Source of the DNA: Helichrysum umbraculigerum
Taxonomy: Eukaryota > Streptophyta > Magnoliopsida > Asterales > Asteraceae
Reading direction: 5' to 3'
DNA length: 64,000 nucleotides
Assembly (NCBI GenBank): GCA_949592205.1
Contig: CATIUR010000006.1
Location: 5,527,001-5,591,000 of the forward strand
Shown here: piece by piece, positions 23,259-34,304 of the stretch
Position numbering within the stretch: position 1 is the first letter of the stretch
Layout: every line of letters begins with the position of its first letter
The notes under the pieces: model-generated
What the model was told of the DNA's origin: nothing
The model's input: the letters and a program-made list of their open reading frames with translations, nothing else
Database searches by the model: none
Position numbers and translations under genes: made by a program

Positions 23259-23747
23259 CTAATTCTGGCGCAAGTTGAGTCGTGGCAGCAGTGCATTGAG
23301 GTGGTTCACAGATTCTGCAAGTCTGTTGACCATTCGGAGGGCGTCCTCGGTTTCCCTTAGACGCGTCTCGCACTGGTGCAATCTCGATTGTAAGACAGCG
23401 ATCTCATTTCGGTTGCCGATCACTTGGTTGTGGACAGCCTCCATGGTTCCGACTGTTTCCCCTACTTGGTTTTGAAGGGTTTCCATAGTGGTGACAGTGT
23501 TCTCGTGATCTTCGGAGACTTGTTCGATTTGTTCCATCGCCATGAGTCTCCAATGTTCGCGGGTTTCTTGTAGTTCAATGTCCATCTCGTGGAGTCGCTG
23601 ATCGTGGTGATGTACCATGGCGGCTATCTCCGGTAAAGTGTGGTAAGTGGGGTACGGGCTAGCTCGAGGCGACCTGCTGTCTCTCCTAGCCACCCTTGGG
23701 TTTCGTGATCCATGAGTGCGTGACGAACTGGGTGGTGTGTTTGCCAT
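23259..23747 (-). CDS. Pre-gag ORF of E2, 162 aa, coiled coil
   Basis: It lies between the primer site and gag on the same strand. Residues 1-35 are Ser/Arg/Pro-rich (SSSRTHGSR, RRDSRSPRAS). Residues from about 40 to 155 are strongly helical with heptad-like Leu/Met/Ile spacing (MEAVHNQVIGNRNEIAVL, RETEDALRMVNRLAESV). There is no cysteine cluster and no membrane segment. The layout, a basic disordered head plus helical tail, resembles the E4 253-aa pre-gag ORF, which adds a C-terminal hydrophobic helix. I do not recognise a family. It might be an accessory protein or a gag-region extension. Confidence 0.55.
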   Translation of the reverse strand: MANTPPSSSRTHGSRNPRVARRDSRSPRASPYPTYHTLPEIAAMVHHHDQRLHEMDIELQETREHWRLMAMEQIEQVSEDHENTVTTMETLQNQVGETVGTMEAVHNQVIGNRNEIAVLQSRLHQCETRLRETEDALRMVNRLAESVNHLNALLPRLNLRQN

Positions 23748-23869
23748 TCTGAGACAAAGTGTTAGAGAAAGTGAGGCCTATATCTATATAACACGTATAT
23801 AATATAGCCTAAGATTGTAACGAGGTCTATCTATGTATACTTAGTATCACATAATAGCCCGTTGGGTGT

Positions 23870-23938
23870 CTAGCACAGACATGTTTGAGTCCCGGTTCTC
23901 TCGAGGTCAGAGTCAACTAGTGTATCCCCGTTCATCAT
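23870..23938 (-). CDS. Small pre-gag ORF of E2, 22 codons
   Basis: It starts MMNGDTLVDSD and ends at TAG 23872-23870. It is similar in sequence and position to 6311-6397 in E1. Possible upstream ORF; it is too short to be sure. Confidence 0.28.
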   Translation of the reverse strand: MMNGDTLVDSDLERTGTQTCLC

Positions 23939-24110
23939 AATCGTTTCAGACCTTACATCATCTTTCCTTAATTGTACATAGTTGATCAGGCTATGTTAAA
24001 TTAAAGTCGTATGCTGTAATTTCGGAACCAATCATGCCTAGTAAGAAAATACTGCCTAATGGTCATAGTCTAGGCCCACTAAATGCAACCTAGTTCACTA
24101 TAACCTTTGT

Positions 24111-24121
24111 CTCTGATACCA
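24111..24121 (-). other. E2 primer-binding site (tRNA-iMet)
   Basis: The minus strand reads TGGTATCAGAG three bases from the 5' LTR. The following bases (AC) differ from the GCC seen in E1. Confidence 0.85.
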
Positions 24122-24445
24122 ATCTGTAACACCCCCAAATTCACTGTTTAGCGGAAGCAGGTTTTGGGGTGCTACTAATCAAATATCACAGCACAAAGAT
24201 AAAGCAAACGACATCTATATGCAACATTTGTAAATCAGTTACATTCCATAGATATAATGTTTGAAAACTTAATGTTTTCGTATACAAAAAATGTAGTTTC
24301 CCTAGAGTCCACGCGTGTAGCGGGAGATTCTATTACATAATCGAAATATACAAAAGATAATGCTAAGAATCTCCGTTAATGCAGTTGTGTTGAAATCATG
24401 CGACTCTAGCTAAAGTCCTGGAGTAATCCTACTCCGTCCGGGTAC

Positions 24446-25790
24446 CTGAGAAAACATGCTAAAAAGGTCAACACGAATGTTGGTGAATCTCACAGGTTTG
24501 TAATTAACATCAGTTTTGAACACAAGATTTCATCAGTAGTGCCCGTAGGCGTAAAATCAGTATTTGCAATCCAGCAAATGTAAAACCCGTATTTGCAATC
24601 CAGCAAATGTAAGTAAGTAAGTTATACCGTTGCCATGAGGCTCATAATCGAAGCTTAACCCGTAAGTAATAGGTTGCTCCCGTGACATGCTCGTAACTGA
24701 GCAAGCATAAGTAACGAATAATAGTCGCCCGTTTATACAGTACGGTTCGTGGTAGCGCTACTACCCCAGGCGGGGAGGGTCATTTCCCTAATGGATCCAT
24801 TAACTAGTGTTCGCGCTTAAGTCCATAACTAACGATATATGATGGAGAGACTTCTGTAAGTAGTAAATAACTCATGCAATTCCGTTTGGTATAGTAAGCA
24901 GTTTAGTACTTGTGTTCAAGAAAAATCAGTAGCATGTATCTCCCGCAATAAGATAAAACAATAAAAGTGGGGCCGTAAGACTCACCTGAGTCTTGTAGTA
25001 ATCAGTAGCAAATAGCAAGTAGTAAGTAAAGCAAGTAGGTTCTTAGAACCCGTAACCTTCAAATGCCTAAACATATGAGGTTATGTAAGTATGTGTCTCG
25101 CGAGACGTTTCGTTTAGTTGTACACAACTAGTATATCCAATGTTTGTCCGTATGTTTGTAATTGTTTGTTTTGAGAAGACAGGTTTGGCCCGTTGGTGAC
25201 GGTTTGTAATAAAAATTTTAAAATGTTGATTTTGCTACAGTAAATGTGCTACAGTGAATTGCTACAGTAAAATTTGACTTTACTACAGTAACTTTGACTT
25301 TTCTATAGTGAAAATCCTTCAAAATTTCCAAGTTTTTCTGTTTTCTGCGACATAATTTGCGACACAAGGATTTGTATGCGACACAAGGGTTGTGTCGCAT
25401 AGGAATGCGACACAAGAGCTCTGCGACACAGTGGTTGTGTCGCAAAAGCTTGCGATGCTGATTCAACAGCGACATAAGGGTTGTGTCGTATAAGGTTTAC
25501 GACACAAGGGTACGACACAATGTACGACATAAGCTACGACACAAAATATGACACAAACGGATTTATGCGACACAACTTGCGACACAAGCGTTGTGTCGCA
25601 AAGATGAACACCAGCCCAGAAACCCAGCGACTGACGCGTTTTTCCGATTCAAATCACAAATCTAACACATTTTTAGGCTGTAAAATCGTGTTCTACTTAT
25701 ACATATGGACAATACTAAGTTGTGTAAACATTATTACATCCAAACATTACACCAAAATGATTAAATCTAGGATTTTAGAAATTTTCTTAC
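24446..25790 (-). other. Candidate intron inside the E2 5' LTR
   Basis: On the minus strand ATTT|GTAAGA starts at 25790 and TTTTCTCAG ends at 24446, with a CACCAAC branch-like motif upstream. This is the same layout as E1. Confidence 0.33.
25346..25600. repeat. GCGACACAA cluster in E2 5' LTR
   Basis: Second copy of the 17401-17656 cluster with a few single-base differences, mostly C to T or G to A at CpG sites. Confidence 0.85.
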
Positions 25791-26512
25791 AAATGCAAAT
25801 CGAGAGAGATGGAGTCCGAAAATGATGATGTTGCCTTTGTTAATCTTGTTCCTTGTTTGATGGTGATTCCGAAAATGTGAATTTCGTGGGTTGATTTGTA
25901 AATCCGAAATTTTGGTGTGGATTGATTGAGAGAGTTTTAGAGGGTGTGTGTGTTTTGAATAATAAAAATGAAAGATAGGTGGTGGTGGTGGTATGAGGGC
26001 TGACCAAGGGAGAGGGGGAGGGGAAAACACTCCCAAAATGCGATATTTACTCCGCGTTCTAATTGATTAATTGCTCGTTTTTAGTATTTGGCCAAACAGT
26101 TATATTTTTTTAAAATGTGACTGGAGTATTTTAATAAAAATACCTTGAAATCAATTATACAAACATTTGTCGAGATATTTAAATTATTTGGTTTGCGTTT
26201 GATACGTTTTTGTTGAATTATTCAAATGTTGTCGCGATAATATAAATAATGTTCGTTCAACTGTGTATTTTTACAGAAAAATACGTTCCCATTATTTAAG
26301 TAAGTTTCGTCACCAACGTCCAAGTAAAATGTATCGGACTCTGTCCGATTAATCCGTACGATTTATCCAAATCGCGTAAGTACGCACATATATATAAATC
26401 ACCTTATATATACAAATAGAGTCTGTAATTAGTCCTATTACATACTAATTACAACTAGTTACAAATGATCAGGCATAATTAATTATCCTAATTAGGCAGG
26501 TGTTACATAACC

Positions 26513-27172
26513 TGTATCAACTAAATCCACCATTACACTAAAATAAACAACAATTTAATTTGGTGGCTCGGGTTAAAAGTATCAATTGTGGAATCTGAGA
26601 CTTAATAATTTAGTGATCGGAGACCGATGTAACTAATCCTCCATAATCTACGTATCGATCTTCAATCGGGGGTACTTAACTAAATCTTCTCTTTCGCGGG
26701 TAGATAATAAACTTTCACATAGACTTCATCCTAGCTAATTCACTAGGTGAAAATAATATATAATCAGCTATGAATTACACTTGAAGGGATAAGCTCGAAT
26801 TTATCTCACCCAACTTTAAAGAGATAAATAATCTCCTTTCAATTCTAACTTAGAAGGAAGAACACCAAATACATGACTTGTATTTGGGTTACTAATAGCA
26901 CTTCTCTTCCTAGCATGTTAAGAAGGTTGCTAAAGCGTATCTCACTCATACTCGGAAACAACACACAAATGCTACTTCAAGTTAAAGCGTATAAGAAGCT
27001 TAAAACATGTGTAGTATGTTATAAGTTAAAAATTGATTTATAAGTTATTATTCTTAGATCAAAATATAACATGTATTGTGTAATATATGAATGTATGTTT
27101 GTGATATAAACTTTTAAATTATATAATCAATAATTATTTTTTGTATATGTACTCTAAAACTTAGTGTTATTA
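26513..27172. other. Unassigned AT-rich spacer
   Basis: No ORF of note and no paired terminal repeat. TTAGAGCATACGAAGTGGGC at its right edge (27170-27189) may be the left TSD and terminus of the Harbinger element that follows; no matching right end was found. Confidence 0.4.
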
Positions 27173-27503
27173 GAGCATACGAAGTGGGCTTTTTTTTCAC
27201 CGTTCCCGACCGATAACGCTGTCGGATGACGTTCCGCCACTCCGGAACGGCGTTCTCGTTTGGCGTTCGGGCCAAAACGCTGATTAACTGTTTTTTCCTT
27301 TTTAATTTTTTTCGTTTTTATAACTACTTCAATGGCTATATTTCATAAAAAAAAGTTTTTAAAAAAACTAGCCGTTGAACGACTAATTCTTTTTTAAATC
27401 CTTTAAAATACTCTTATATATACACATACAATTTATACAACAAATCACACCTCATTCTTTATATTTTATATTCAATATCATTCACAAAAACATATCCAAA
27501 AAA

Positions 27504-27635
27504 TATGTCTTCAACTTCTTCTTCCGACGCAAAAATAACGTTCAAACTCATCACTCTAGCTCATAAATATCGTAACGAATTTTTAATTACTCGAGAAGAT
27601 GCCAAAAGTTCCAAGTAAGCACAATCGAGATGTCG

Positions 27636-27731
<96 letters not shown>

Positions 27732-28630
27732 GATCAGGTTATGGCACACGAAAGGTTAATGAGCGATTACTTCGGGGAAAACACGAAATACCTCAAAAAA
27801 TATTTCAAACGTCGCTTCCGTATGAGAGAATGACTATTCCTCCGAATAGTTGAAGGTATATCTAATTATTCTATCGAACCTATACCCGATATTTTGTATA
27901 TTTTCAATAACGAACCGATGCACGAGGTATTCTGGGTTTTAGTACTATTTTAAAAGTGACGTCCACCCTACCTCAGGTGGCATATGGCACATCACCGGAT
28001 GCCTTTGACGAGTATTTGCAAATGTCGGAATGAACGTTACGTGAAACATTACAAAAAAGTTAACAAAGTGTATAATTGATTTATATACAAATGTATACAT
28101 GAGAGAACATATCTCGGAAGATATACATTGTTTGTATGCAAAACATGAAGAACTTCGTGGTTTTCCGGGAATGCTTGGAAGCTTAGATTCTATGTATTGG
28201 GCTTGGGCAAAACGTCCAAATGCATGAAAAGGGCAATACACACGAGGCGATCACGGGTATCCGACAATCATGCTAGAAGTTGTTGCCTCATACGACATTT
28301 AGATTTGGCATGCAAACTTTGGTGTTGTGGGGTTGAATAATGACTTCAGCGTCCTTAGTTCATCTCCATTGTTCAAAAAATTGCTAAATGACTATCTTGC
28401 TGATGAGATATACCTAGCATGGGCATTGTTCATTAATGGCTTTTCAAGTGTTGTTTATCCAAAGAGAGTGTACCTTACCAAGAAACAAGTGGGTGCCAGA
28501 AAAGAAGTTGAGCGGACTTTTGGTGTCCTCCAAGGCCGCTGAACATGATTACCGAATACAACGGGTTACCGAAGATGATTACCGAAGAGCGAATCATGTA
28601 TGCTTGCGCGCATCATATTGCATAATATGA
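27504..28630 (+). pseudogene. PIF/Harbinger transposase, decayed (plant transposon protein)
   Basis: Reading across several stops and frame changes gives recognisable pieces of a plant Harbinger nuclease. The N-terminal part MSSTSSSDAKI starts at 27504. After a (TA)n insertion, YLKKYFKRRFRMRE follows with a stop where LF continues. Then come GMLGSLDSMYWAWAK, KGQYTRGDHGYPTIMLEVVAS, FGVVGLNNDFSVL and GARKEVERTFGVLQGR. The three expected acidic positions are visible: Asp in GSLDSMYW, Asp in NNDFSVL and Glu in KEVERTFG. At least four in-frame stops and a frame slip near 28610 show that it is dead. The C-terminal HNM..ED region is split by E3 and continues after 36676. Confidence 0.85.
27637..27727. 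repeat. (TA)n microsatellite, about 45 units
   Basis: A pure TA run inside the Harbinger pseudogene. The Tyr-Ile ORF across it is an artefact. Confidence 0.97.
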
Positions 28631-29216
28631 TTACCTGTAACACCCCAAAATCTAAAAGTATTATTGTGACAAATAAAATTATAGTTGTTTTAAATTATTA
28701 AATATGTAAGAACGATAAAATATTAGAAATCGCAAAATGGTTTTAAGTTCCAAACAATAGGTATTACGGGGCATCTATTTAATACCTATAGATAAGTATG
28801 TATAGGGAATAAAATCCCCTTTTCCTTCTTGCTCGTTCCAGAACAAACACAGAAAGAAAACATGAGGTTGCAAAAGATTATGAAGCAAGACACAAAACCA
28901 AATCCAAATTCTAACTTCAAATTTAACACTTACACAAATCAGATTTCATCACTTGGTTGGATTAATCATCATCTTCCTCATATCTTCCACTTTATTTGTA
29001 AGTTTCATTACTTTGTTTATTTTGATTGAGTTTTGATTTGGTAGGAATTAGAAATTAGGTTAGCTATTGAAATTGATTGAACTAGGTATATGACAATGAT
29101 TAGATAGTGTTTATATACCTTAATTCTTCAAGCTGAAACTGGTTGTTGTTGTTGATTATGCTCAAAGTCGAGCAGTAACAGATTATACAAAAGAACAGGT
29201 CTGGGCGAATTTTAAC

Positions 29217-29297
29217 GATCGCGACGCGATCTGTTTACAATCGCGACGCGATTTCACAGTGGTCGCGACGCGACTTTATACCAAATGCCACGCGATT
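29217..29297. repeat. ATCGCGACGCGAT motif cluster in E3 5' LTR
   Basis: Four spaced units read GATCGCGACGCGATC, AATCGCGACGCGATT, GTCGCGACGCGAC and a half unit CCACGCGATTC. Each full unit is nearly its own reverse complement. The 3' LTR cluster (34888-34970) has two units with GACGCG changed to GACACG. Confidence 0.85.
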
Positions 29298-29871
29298 CAG
29301 ACTGAATCAGAACCTGTTTTGCATCTATTCGATCTGGGTATACTTTGGATACAAAGCTATAAACAGAAGTAGTAGTATATGGTATTAATGGTTTAATATC
29401 AGATTTTAAGTAGAGATTGGAGTGATTAATCACTTACGTCAATTATGTTATTAAAGAGTTTGGTTTGATAAATTAGTGAAGGGTTAATTAAAGTAGAAAT
29501 GTAATGGTTTGATAAACCTAGTTATGACCAGAATATGGATATGTATATGTATGAAATTATCTTTAATACGATAAAAGAATTAAAGTTTATAAAATCACCT
29601 AAGTATAGTTATGCGATGGTGATGGTTACTAGTTATTAAACATCTTGTTATGATATATTATGTGATAGGTGAACCAAGAGTCAAGACGTGGCTATTAGAG
29701 ACATTATTTGCTTATTCGGTTATGCGGTTAAAAGGCCCAGGTGAGTATTATGGGGGGGGGGGGGGGTGGTTAAATGGGTAATGATTATGTAATCCATATT
29801 GCTTATGAGCAAGAGGTTTACATAATCTGATGAATGATTAATTGTGTGTAATCGGGTTGCAGATGGAAGTA

Positions 29872-29874
<3 letters not shown>

Positions 29875-29926
<52 letters not shown>
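29875..29926. repeat. (AT)n microsatellite in E3 5' LTR
   Basis: About 26 units; the matching run in the 3' LTR (35552-35574) is only about 11 units. Confidence 0.95.
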
Positions 29927-29928
<2 letters not shown>

Positions 29929-31031
29929 ATTATTATAATATAGCATACAGATGATTGGTAAGTGTTTGATATAAAGAAAGTGTGATAGGAATTTCCATTA
30001 TTTATATAATATAAATAGATGGATATGATGTGTTGTGCTATGATATAGCAGGTGGATAAATGATAAAACTGTTGAGATATAAATTGTGTTGTGATTGTGG
30101 TTTTGCAAGCAATGGTTGCGGCCATTGGCTTGTGTTAATTGCTAATTATATAAAAGTTAGTATGATATAATAATAAGGATCCTTAACCGTAAATGAAAAT
30201 GATTATGTGAATACGTGAATTGTGTGGATTGGGAATTGTAGACACTTCTAATGGACTTGTGTCGGGATTTATTTCCATCACTTCCGCGCGGTGATTGGAT
30301 AGTTCCTAATTAATGATATATGATACGCGGTCATTAATTAGTGAACAAAGTGTAAGACTAATTGGTAGTAATTAGCAAGGTATGGGGCAGAGTCCAGAAA
30401 GAGTTTCTACAATTTCTCAATAATTATGTGTAATTGATATTTATAATATGGGATTATATAATTATGGTGTCCAGGATTGGCTGCGGTCATGAGCTGGATG
30501 GTAATAATTTGGTGCGGGTAATGGTTGCGGCCATAGGCTCGTGTGATAGCTAATATGATAATATTAGCATAGAATAAAGTTAAGGATCCATGGCATATAA
30601 GAAAAAGAATGAAATAATATTGAATTATAATATTGTGTGATAAATTATTCATTTAGCTACTCATATGCTCACTAAGCGTTAGCTTATTCCTTTCAGTTGT
30701 TTATTTTGTAGGTTGGGTTCGGTTGAACCAATATGCTTGAGGTTATGATTGTGGTTGTCAGAAGTTAACGTGGACTGGATCTTGCTGTATGGTTAGACAA
30801 GCTTCTCTTTCTTTTAAACTGTTGTAATGGTGACACTTGTATAAGTCGCCCATTTTATGTTATTCAGTCAAATGTTTTGATAGAAAAGAAGTTGTAAGTT
30901 GTAGTAAATTGTATGTGGTTGACTTTTAAAATTGCCAAAATGTGGTAAATATTATAATATTACAATGGGACTAGAATGAAATTGAATAAAATACATTTTA
31001 AAGTAAAGAAATAAATTGGGGCGTTTCAAGT

Positions 31032-31043
31032 TGGTATCAGAGC
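31032..31043 (+). other. E3 primer-binding site (tRNA-iMet)
   Basis: TGGTATCAGAGC starts three bases after the 5' LTR. Confidence 0.92.
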
Positions 31044-34000
31044 AATGGTTTGAGAGAATTAGGTGATCCACCATAGGATTGCCTAATCTTAAACCGATGT
31101 GAATAGCATAAATTATTATGCTGATTATGTGTAGTAAAGTACAGTAGATTGAACTGATATAATTCCCTGTAGTGAATATTTTGATGATTGTTACCTGTTA
31201 AATTGGTAACAGTATATTAAGTGAGATAATAGTATCATGACTAGTTCTAGTTAAACGTTAGTATGCCTGAAATGATAAAGAAAGTGTGAAAGTAGTAGTG
31301 TCGGATTAAATAAATTACTGCAAGGCATTGTTAATATTCCTTGCTAATACTTATATAATGTGGGCATACTTGTAAAATTTCCATTTCTCATGTAATTGGG
31401 TAGATGGATATGGTATATGTGAGTAGGATATTGACACTAGCTCGGTGCTGTTGAATAGGCTAATTTATGTTAGCCATGTGTTGAGATGTATTGATAACTT
31501 CTAATGTATATATTGGCGGTATATAAAAGATTTGAATAATGAAATAGCTGACAAATGTTAGCTATAGTGGTGTGTTAGTAAATATCACATGTGTATAAAA
31601 TTCCAATAATCAGGAATATTGAATTATGTCAGTTATTATATAAAGTGTATTATGTGAAAAAGATAAGGTTGTCAGAGGCATTAATAAATGCCTTATAAAA
31701 AAATGTTGACTGATTATGTGGAATTAATTGATTATGTGAGCAGCAATTTTAAATTTTAAATTTTGATTGCTGGAGAATTTTTGTGTTATGTGATTAAGTG
31801 TGTAATGATAAATCCCAATCAATCTTAATGATATGAGGTAGCCTGAGAATGGAAGTGTGAATTACATAATCTGGTTATGTCTGGCCAACGTAATTATATT
31901 ATGCTATGTCACATGAAAATTGTTGAGGTTGCTAAGTATCTGATAGATTTAATGTGACTGTGTTGTGATTAAGAGCAAGATGTGTAGTGAACTAATTATT
32001 GAGAAAAACAGAATATAAGTTTGAATACATACATATACATGCTTATGTGAATGTGTCTACTTTGGGTTCACGTTTACAGGTAGTCGGATAAAATTATGGT
32101 GTAATGCCTAAGTGGAGTTTCTGGTTCGAATCTACTATTCTAAAAGATTTATGTGATGAAAGTTGTTAATACCCTAACGGGTCAAATTGGTACCCTAATT
32201 GAGTTACCAAGGTAAGAATGTATTCAAACGATTTATATTGCCGTTTATTGATTATATATATAGTTTATGAATATGGTTAAGTGATAAATTGAGACTTGGT
32301 TCAATCATGTGACAACAAGTATTTGTTACTTAGAAATTGTTAATGTTGTATGAAAACATGAATTAAGTGTTATGTGGTGTTAATTATGGTGATTATGGCA
32401 AATGGGTCAAAAGTGCCCAAATGAGTCACTATTGCATCCATAGTCTAAGATGAGTTATCATATGCATAAGTAACTATTTGATAATGAGTTAAGGGTCAAT
32501 GATGTGATAGTAGTGTGAAAAGTGCAGAATTGGTAAGCATGTATTTGTATATGGTCTTAATCACATAAGTGACCCAAATTGACCCATAAGTGGTTATAGG
32601 TCTAAGTTTTTCGTTAATGCGAAATTTGGAAATGTGTAAAAAGTGAAACCTCTATTATGATATAATCGAAATGTTTGTGAAATTTCAGGTTCTGAATATT
32701 ACCGAGGAAATAGTTATGCGCGAGCAAAGTTAGGGGTTAGAAGCTGATTGTGCAGGTATGTACAGGTAAGGGTCGCGGCGCGATCTGTGTAAGATCGCCA
32801 CGCGATTTGCAATTAATCAAGACGCGATTATGGGGTAATCGCGACGCGATTTAGTGTTGATCAGAATATTGATTTCAGTTTCTTATGGTTTAGTTCATCT
32901 CTTATTATGTTTAAGTATATCAATATTGATTTGTGCAGGATTATGTACAAGTCTTATTGTTATGTTAATGATTTCTAGAATATGGTGTGTAAAGGAAGTT
33001 ATAACTTTAAGCTGATTGGGGGATGAAACTGAAATCTTATGAAAAGATAGTTATGATATAATCAGACATATAGAATTTTTAGACTTGTAATTGTTTCCAT
33101 TACCTATTGGTATGGATATGGGTTCATTGGTTTATGATGAAAAATGTTTAGTAAAAGCTTTAACAGCCGAATAGCCAGTTTTAAGAAATGACAAAGTAAA
33201 GTAATAATGAATTGCAACTAGCAAGAAATCATAAGTTGTATGAAAATGTAAGAGACACTTCCTGCGTTTTATGATAAGATGTTTCACTATATAATTGAAA
33301 CTAGATTAATGAGAGTAATATGATTAATAATTAGTTGCAGAAATAAAAGTTGTTTAAATGATTGTGTCTAAGGGTTTAAATATAACTAGTCCCGGTAAAC
33401 GATTATTGACCCAAACAGGTCAATGATAGAAATAGTGTATAAGTGTATAAGTGAAAGCGAATAAAATGCACACTTTCATTGTGCAGGTGGAAAGAATAGA
33501 AAACACATGTGTAAGTTTATCAGTTACTTACGTGGGATAATCTACGTTATATGTATTAGTTGTTAAAACTGAAACCTTAACTTCAGGTGTAATGAGTAGT
33601 TATTGATATTGCACATGTGCTGAATATTGCACTTGGTGCCAGTTGATAGTAAATATAAATGTACGCACAGGTTATGTGCTTACATGGAAAAGTTTAATGC
33701 ATACTGATTGTGTGCAAGTGTGTAGGGCAGAATGTATATTCTGTGCCTACGATGATAAAATTATATGTTACTTGTTATAAATGATTTCAGTTATATGTTA
33801 CACGTGTAATATTTGGTTATATGTTGAAATATACAAGTGAGAGACTGAATAAAGAATCGATTGAATTGAATAGATACAGTTAAGTATGTATTATATATAT
33901 ACCGATAGAAAGAGAATTTGAGGTATTTAAATGCACAAACTGATATATATATTTAAGTAATGAAAATTAAAAACACGCTATACTTATGTTAGCTGATAAT

Positions 34001-34290
34001 GAGATATGCATAATTGTGCATAAGGTTATTAATTGATAGGGAATAAAATTTGTGCATAATTTATATAAAATGTATACGTATAACTTAATTTGCATATTAA
34101 GTAGTAAAGAGGATATATGGATTATGTGTTCTTGTTAGATAGAGTATGTTTATTTGAAAGTATGATAAGACTGAAGAGACAGGTTAAGCTAATTAAGTAA
34201 TGAGTTATTAAATGAGTAGCTACCTCTGTATGAGAAGAAATGATAAGGTTGTTTAGATACGAGCGACACTCGTGAGGACACGAATGAATT
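31044..34290 (+). other. E3 internal region, non-coding
   Basis: About 3.2 kb of AT-rich sequence without a long ORF on either strand. The only structure I see is a second CGCGACGCG-type motif cluster at 32771-32852, followed by TGATCAGAATATTGATTTC, which resembles the sequence after the LTR cluster (TGAATCAGAACCTG). Confidence 0.8.
32771..32852. repeat. Second ATCGCGACGCGAT cluster, inside E3
   Basis: Units GTCGCGGCGCGATC, GATCGCCACGCGATT, AAGACGCGATT and AATCGCGACGCGATT lie in the internal region, with the same spacing style as the LTR cluster. They are absent from the tail of the internal region. Confidence 0.8.
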
Positions 34291-34304
34291 GATTGGGGGA
34301 TAGT
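34291..34304 (+). other. E3 polypurine tract
   Basis: GATTGGGGGATAGT precedes the 3' LTR; it is interrupted by T bases and weaker than in E1. Confidence 0.65.

Larger units (their letters stand above)
15761..26507 (-). mobile_element. E2: Ty3/gypsy chromovirus element, reverse
   Basis: The element carries 2.38-kb LTRs, a tRNA-Met primer site beside the right (5') LTR, gag-pol on the minus strand and a polypurine tract beside the left (3') LTR. Flanks are TAACA (15756-15760) and TAACC (26508-26512), a target duplication with one mismatch. The outer end of the left LTR is disrupted by a palindrome. LTR copies differ at roughly a dozen to fifteen sites by eye, so E2 is older than E1. It is the same chromovirus type as E1, but its LTR sequence is distinct. 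Confidence 0.88.
24125..26507 (-). repeat. E2 5' LTR (right)
   Basis: It is complete, from TGTAACACCCCCAAATTC to GGCAGGTGTTACA in plus-strand reading. Donor-like GTAAGA lies at 25790-25785 and acceptor-like CAG at 24448-24446 on the minus strand, bracketing the motif cluster. Confidence 0.9.
28998..30696 (+). other. Candidate intron inside the E3 5' LTR
   Basis: ATTT|GTAAGT starts at 28998. CTCACTAAGC at about 30668 is branch-like, and TTATTCCTTTCAG ends at 30696, with a second AG at 30711. This is the same order as in E1, E2 and E4. Confidence 0.35.
28636..31028 (+). repeat. E3 5' LTR
   Basis: It starts TGTAACACCCCAAAATC and ends GGGGCGTTTCA. The contents are a TATA-like stretch near 28770-28815, a leader with GTAAGT at 28998, a CGCGACGCG cluster at 29217-29297, a 15-base G run at 29752-29766, an (AT)n run at 29875-29926, and TTTCAG at 30696 followed by TTTTGTAG at 30711. 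Confidence 0.92.

Noticed and set aside
27630..27833. ORF with a long Tyr-Ile repeat
   Set aside because: It is translation of a (TA)n microsatellite inside a dead transposase gene; only its tail is transposase-derived.
28829..29029. 66-aa ORF repeated at 34498-34689
   Set aside because: It lies in the E3 LTR leader, needs a non-ATG start for its full length and shows no family resemblance.
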